DNA of 9,186 nt from URNF01 sp045543675 (lineage in GTDB: Bacteria > Bacillota > Clostridia > Oscillospirales > Acutalibacteraceae). A program made the translations under genes and the position numbers. Below the pieces are notes generated by a model, which was not told the origin of the DNA, did not search any database, and saw only the letters and a program-made list of their open reading frames with translations. The stretch spans positions 1 to 9,186 of the forward strand of contig JAZPXM010000022.1 in the NCBI GenBank assembly GCA_045543675.1, written 5' to 3'. Of the stretch, positions 6,311-9,186 are shown piece after piece. Every line of letters starts with the position of its first letter. Positions within the stretch are counted from its first letter, which is position 1.

Positions 6311-6349
6311 TCCCTTGTTTGTATCGAAGCGAAAGGAAGGAATGTAACT

Positions 6350-6718
6350 ATGGCTCGTATTGCTGGTGTTGATTTACCCAGAGACAAACGTGTCGAAATC
6401 GGCCTGACCTACATCTACGGCATCGGCCGTAAATCTGCTTGCGATATTCTCGCCGCAACCGGTGTTAACCCGGATACCCGCGTGCGTGATTTGAGTGAGG
6501 ACGACGTTTCCAAACTCCGTGAGCACATTGACCACAACTATAAGGTAGAGGGTGACCTCCGCCGTGAAGTTGCAATGGATATCAAAACCCTTATCGAAAT
6601 CGGCTGCTATCGCGGCCTTCGTCACCGCAAAGGTCTGCCGGTGCGCGGTCAGCGCTCCAAGACCAACGCGCGTACCCGTAAGGGCCCGAAGAAGACCATT
6701 GCCAACAAGAAGAAGTAA
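6350..6718 (+). CDS. rpsM: 30S ribosomal protein S13
   Basis: The 122-residue product begins MARIAGVDLPRDKRVEIGLTYIYGIG, the conserved S13 start with its helix-two-turn-helix domain. It contains the signature GCYRGLRHRKGLPVRGQR followed by TNARTRKGPKKT and a lysine-rich tail. The length is normal. S13 lies in the head of the small subunit, contacts the P-site tRNA with its tail and forms bridges to L5. The ATG at 6350 is 9 nt after AAGGAAGG (6333-6340). An ATG at 6342 is directly followed by TAA and cannot encode anything. rpsM opens the alpha-operon part of the cluster. Confidence 0.98.
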   Translation: MARIAGVDLPRDKRVEIGLTYIYGIGRKSACDILAATGVNPDTRVRDLSEDDVSKLREHIDHNYKVEGDLRREVAMDIKTLIEIGCYRGLRHRKGLPVRGQRSKTNARTRKGPKKTIANKKK

Positions 6719-6734
6719 GCAGGAGGGATAGTAA

Positions 6735-7142
6735 ATGGCTGCTAAGACTACTGCGCGCAAGGGTGCTACCACCCGTCGTCGCAAAGAACGCAAGAACATT
6801 GAGCGTGGCGCCGCACATATCCAGTCCACGTTCAACAATACCATTGTTACCATCACCGATACCCAGGGCAACGCTCTTTCTTGGGCGAGCGCAGGTGAAT
6901 TGGGCTTCCGCGGTTCCCGCAAGTCCACTCCCTTTGCTGCTCAGAGCGCTGCTGAAACCGCTGCCAAAGCGGCTATGGAACACGGTCTGAAAACTGTGGA
7001 AGTATATGTAAAGGGCCCCGGTGCCGGCCGTGAAGCCGCCATCCGCGCTCTGCAAGCTGCAGGTTTGGAAGTTACTATGATCAAAGACGTAACCCCCATT
7101 CCGCACAACGGATGCCGTCCTCCCAAGAGAAGACGCGTATAA
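6735..7142 (+). CDS. rpsK: 30S ribosomal protein S11
   Basis: The 135-residue product has a basic N-terminal tail (KTTARKGATTRRRKERKNIERG) followed by AHIQSTFNNTIVTITDTQGNALSWASAG, FRGSRKSTPFAAQ, VYVKGPGAGREAAIRAL and the C-terminal IPHNGCRPPKRRRV. The family is normally about 127-131, so the tail is a few residues longer. S11 binds the platform of the small subunit and lines the mRNA path near the E site. The N125-G126 pair corresponds by position to the asparagine that is converted to isoaspartate in Escherichia coli S11; whether that happens here is unknown. The SD AGGAGGG (6721-6727) precedes the ATG by 7 nt. Confidence 0.98.
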   Translation: MAAKTTARKGATTRRRKERKNIERGAAHIQSTFNNTIVTITDTQGNALSWASAGELGFRGSRKSTPFAAQSAAETAAKAAMEHGLKTVEVYVKGPGAGREAAIRALQAAGLEVTMIKDVTPIPHNGCRPPKRRRV

Positions 7143-7166
7143 CAAATATCACGAGGTGCAACCAAT

Positions 7167-7796
7167 ATGGCAAGATATACCGGTGCGGTGTGCAGACTTT
7201 GCCGCCGCGAAGGACAGAAACTCTTTTTGAAGGGTGAAAGATGCTATACCGGCAAGTGCGCTTTAGAGCGCCGTGCCTATGCTCCCGGCCAACACGGTCA
7301 GGCGCGTAACAAGAAAGCTTCCGAATACGGCAAGCAGCTGCGCACCAAGCAGATTGCCCGTCGTTATTACGGCGTGCTGGAAGGTCAGTTCCGTCATTAT
7401 TTCGAACTGGCCACCAAAATGGAAGGCCAGGCGGGCGAAAACTTGCTCCGCATTCTGGAATCCCGTTTGGACAACGTAGTGTTCCGTTTGGGCTTTGCCG
7501 CTTCCCGTGCTGAAGCACGTCAGCTGGTAACCCAGGGCCACTTCACAGTAAACGGCCGCAAAGTGAACGTCCCCTCCTACCTGGTAAAACCGGGTCAGGT
7601 CGTGGCTATGAAAGAAGGCAGCCGTCAGCTGGACAAAATGAAAGGCATCATCGAAGCGAACAGCTCTCGTCCGGTGCCGCAGTGGCTTGATCTGGATCGC
7701 TCCAAATTGGAAGCGAAGGTTGTTGCGCTCGCGAACCGCGAAGACATCGACCTGCCGATCGAAGAAACCCTTATCGTCGAATTGTACTCCAAGTAA
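7167..7796 (+). CDS. rpsD: 30S ribosomal protein S4, zinc-binding form
   Basis: The 209-residue product begins MARYTGAVCRLCRREGQKLFLKGERCYTGKC. Cysteines C9, C12, C26 and C31 match the zinc-binding form seen in Thermus S4. The S4 RNA-binding domain lies near residues 98-160 (ESRLDNVVFRLGFAASRAEARQLVTQGHFTVNGRKVNVPSYLVKPGQVV), and the C-terminus is the usual IEETLIVELYSK. S4 is a primary 16S rRNA binder that starts assembly of the small-subunit body, and in well-studied bacteria it represses its own or the alpha operon. Its place between rpsK and rpoA follows the Clostridia and Proteobacteria order, unlike Bacillus subtilis where rpsD is separate. The SD is GAGGTG (7153-7158), 8 nt before the ATG. 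Confidence 0.98.
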   Translation: MARYTGAVCRLCRREGQKLFLKGERCYTGKCALERRAYAPGQHGQARNKKASEYGKQLRTKQIARRYYGVLEGQFRHYFELATKMEGQAGENLLRILESRLDNVVFRLGFAASRAEARQLVTQGHFTVNGRKVNVPSYLVKPGQVVAMKEGSRQLDKMKGIIEANSSRPVPQWLDLDRSKLEAKVVALANREDIDLPIEETLIVELYSK

Positions 7797-7810
7797 TCAC
7801 TGCTTCGCAG

Positions 7811-7919
7811 GGTTACTTGGCCCCGCAATTTGCGTTGCGGGGGCATATTTCGATAAAGCGAACGCAAGACACAGGAAAATAAGATATCATATGCCGACTG
7901 CTATAGTCGGAATGTAACT
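7811..7919 (+). promoter_or_regulatory. Possible structured RNA in the rpsD-rpoA spacer
   Basis: The 139-nt spacer (7797-7935) is the longest gap in the window. Inverted repeats tile it: 7821-7828/7835-7842 (CCCCGCAA with TTGCGGGG), 7843-7848/7889-7894 (GCATAT with ATATGC), 7895-7899/7905-7909 (CGACT with AGTCG, one more pair at 7894/7910 in an alternative), and 7811-7816/7914-7919 (GGTTAC with GTAACT, one wobble). Drawn together they make a closed junction ending two bases before the rpoA SD AAGGAGGG (7922-7929). The first hairpin is convincing; the 6-bp long-range pairs could be chance. The function is unknown. Confidence 0.4.
7821..7850 (+). terminator. Terminator-like GC-rich hairpin before rpoA (weak T-tract)
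   Basis: An 8-bp perfect stem, CCCCGCAA (7821-7828) with TTGCGGGG (7835-7842), has a 6-nt loop and is followed by GCATATTT (7843-7850). The T-run is short and interrupted, so full termination is unlikely. Since rpoA and rplQ follow without a clear promoter, it would at most be a partial terminator, or it may be an mRNA processing site. Confidence 0.4.
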
Positions 7920-7935
7920 GTAAGGAGGGTTTTGG

Positions 7936-8889
7936 ATGATTGAATTTGAAAAGCCCAGAATCGAAGCATTGGATCTCGCTCCCGACGGCTCTTATGGCAA
8001 ATTTGTCATTGAACCGTTAGAAAGAGGATACGGCACCACGCTCGGCAACAGCCTGCGCCGTGTACTGCTTTCCTCTCTGCCGGGTGTTGCCGTCACTTCG
8101 GTGAAAATCGACGGCATCCTGCACGAATTTTCCACCATTGAAGGTGTGAAAGAGGATGTAACCGAGATCATTCTGAATATTAAGGGTTTGACCGCAAAAA
8201 TCAATGGCGAAGGTCCTAAGACCGTGTACATTGAAGCGGAAGGCGCTTGCGAAGTAACCGCAGGCAGCATCAAATGTGACAGCGAAGTGGAGATTTTGGA
8301 TCCCGATATGCACATTGCTACTTTGGGCGAAGGTGCAAAGCTGTACATGGAAATCACCCTTGATAAAGGCAGAGGTTATGTCTCCGCCGAAATGAACAAG
8401 CAGAATATGGCCCCCGTGATCAGCGTGATTCCCGTAGACTCCATCTACACCCCTGTAGAGAAGGTCAACTACACCGTGGAAAACACCCGCGTAGGTCAGA
8501 TTACCGACTTCAACAAACTGACCTTGGAAGTATGGACCAACGGCACTATCAGTGCTAAAGAAGCCGTTTCCTTGGCAGCGAAGATTATTATGGAGCATCT
8601 CGAACTGTTCGTGGATCTTTCCGGCGATATGTATGCGGGCAGCCCCATTATGGTAAACAAAGAGGACAATCAGAAAGACGGTCTTCTGGAAATGACCATT
8701 GAAGAACTGGATCTTTCTGTACGTTCTTTTAACTGCCTGAAACGTGCAGGCATCAATACGGTGGGCGACCTCATCAACAAGACCGAAGAGGATATGATGA
8801 AGGTGCGTAACCTGGGCCGTAAGTCTCTGGAAGAAGTGATCAATAAACTCGCTTCCTTAGGATTTACCTTGAGCCAAGAAGAAGAATAA
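7936..8889 (+). CDS. rpoA: DNA-directed RNA polymerase subunit alpha
   Basis: The 317-residue product has the full two-domain layout. The N-terminal dimerisation and assembly domain (about 1-230) contains IEPLERGYGTTLGNSLRRVLLSSLPG (25-50) and DPDMHIATLGEGAKLYMEI (122-140). A flexible linker follows, and the C-terminal domain (about 250-313) has LDLSVRSFNCLKRAGINTVGDL and VRNLGRKSLEEV. R263 and N266 match the DNA-contacting arginine and asparagine known as R265 and N268 in Escherichia coli. Alpha dimers nucleate assembly of beta and beta', and the C-terminal domain binds UP elements and activators. The SD AAGGAGGG (7922-7929) is 6 nt before the ATG. The gene is preceded by the only large spacer of the alpha part. 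Confidence 0.99.
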   Translation: MIEFEKPRIEALDLAPDGSYGKFVIEPLERGYGTTLGNSLRRVLLSSLPGVAVTSVKIDGILHEFSTIEGVKEDVTEIILNIKGLTAKINGEGPKTVYIEAEGACEVTAGSIKCDSEVEILDPDMHIATLGEGAKLYMEITLDKGRGYVSAEMNKQNMAPVISVIPVDSIYTPVEKVNYTVENTRVGQITDFNKLTLEVWTNGTISAKEAVSLAAKIIMEHLELFVDLSGDMYAGSPIMVNKEDNQKDGLLEMTIEELDLSVRSFNCLKRAGINTVGDLINKTEEDMMKVRNLGRKSLEEVINKLASLGFTLSQEEE

Positions 8890-8905
8890 GAAGGAGTGAA
8901 TATAC

Positions 8906-9186
8906 ATGCCCGGAACCAGAAAGCTCGGCAGACCGACTGCTTCCCGTATGGCAATGCTCAGAGCTATGGTGACCTTCCTGCTGGAAAACGGCAGAATCGA
9001 AACCACCGTGACCCGTGCTAAAGAAGTACGTTCCATGGCGGAAAAAATGATCACCATCGCAAAAGAGCCCACTTTGGCGAATAAACGCCTTGTATACGCG
9101 TTTGTGACCAAAGAGGACGTGTGCAAAAAATTGTTTGACGAAATTGCGCCCACTTACGCTGATCGTAAGGGCGGTTACACCCGCAT
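8906..9186 (+). CDS. rplQ: 50S ribosomal protein L17, N-terminal part (3' end outside window)
   Basis: The frame opens at ATG 8906 and runs off the window after 93 complete codons; L17 is usually about 112-130 residues in this group. The start MPGTRKLGRPTASRMAMLRAMVTFLLENGRIETTVTRAKEVRSMAEKMI and the later FVTKEDVCKKLFDEIAPTYADRKGGYTR are clearly L17. It binds 23S rRNA in the large subunit near the exit tunnel. The SD AAGGAGTG (8891-8898) is 7 nt before the start, and rplQ follows rpoA after 16 nt as is usual. Whether a terminator or other regulatory element follows lies outside the window. Confidence 0.97.
   Translation, partial: MPGTRKLGRPTASRMAMLRAMVTFLLENGRIETTVTRAKEVRSMAEKMITIAKEPTLANKRLVYAFVTKEDVCKKLFDEIAPTYADRKGGYTR

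Noticed and set aside
6339..6349. Eleven-base sequence GGAATGTAACT found before rpsM and again at 7909-7919 before rpoA, each with an ATG-TAA start-stop
   Set aside because: Several 11-base repeats are expected by chance in about 9 kb, and purine-rich leaders resemble each other. The ATG at 6342 is only one base from the SD, too close to be used, so a minimal upstream frame is unlikely.
7800..7810. Tiny hairpin CTGC-TTC-GCAG just after rpsD
   Set aside because: Only four base pairs with a three-base loop; this is common by chance and is not reported as a feature.
7866..7907. Possible sigma-A promoter before rpoA: -10-like TATCAT (7885-7890) or TATAGT (7902-7907)
   Set aside because: No -35 hexamer lies at 16-18 bp. 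The best candidate, AAGACA (7866-7871), is only 13 bp from TATCAT and 30 bp from TATAGT. Not supported as a promoter.
1..9186. Mobile element, defence system, CRISPR, RNA gene or horizontally acquired insert
   Set aside because: Every coding region belongs to the conserved spc/alpha cluster in its expected order; no repeats, transposase-like or foreign genes and no unexplained space above 139 nt were seen.

Overview
The window is one uninterrupted, all-plus-strand block of the bacterial spc and alpha ribosomal-protein operons. In order it reads: rplE (3' part), rpsN, rpsH, rplF, rplR, rpsE, rpmD, rplO, secY, adk, map, infA, rpmJ, rpsM, rpsK, rpsD, rpoA, rplQ (5' part). There are 16 complete genes and two cut by the window edges. 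The protein families and the order fit a Bacillota (Firmicutes) chromosome of the Clostridia type, possibly near Oscillospiraceae/Ruminococcaceae. Grounds are the 61-residue zinc-type S14, adk-map-infA-rpmJ inserted between secY and rpsM, rpsD inside the alpha cluster rather than elsewhere as in Bacillus subtilis, a zinc-finger adenylate kinase, and near-perfect AAGGAGG Shine-Dalgarno sequences. The genus cannot be fixed from this evidence.

Positions 1-3094 are the spc-type ribosomal genes (L5, S14, S8, L6, L18, S5, L30, L15), separated by only 13-25 nt that are mostly ribosome-binding site. SecY follows L15 after a single base. An 89-nt spacer with a very strong hairpin separates secY from adk. 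adk and map are two bases apart, and infA and rpmJ follow. The alpha part (S13, S11, S4, RNA polymerase alpha, L17) starts at 6350. Its only large gap is 139 nt between rpsD and rpoA, and it holds several inverted repeats.

Together the genes supply parts of both ribosomal subunits, initiation factor 1, the core of the Sec translocon, N-terminal methionine removal, adenylate balance and the RNA polymerase assembly subunit. This is the usual core growth cluster. No mobile element, tRNA, rRNA, CRISPR array, frameshift or foreign gene was seen, and no gap exceeds 139 nt. The genes are ordinary. What is not explained by the coding content is RNA structure in two spacers (4456-4494 and 7811-7919) and a smaller palindrome before rpmJ. 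No convincing internal sigma-A promoter was found, so the block is probably read from a promoter upstream of the window.
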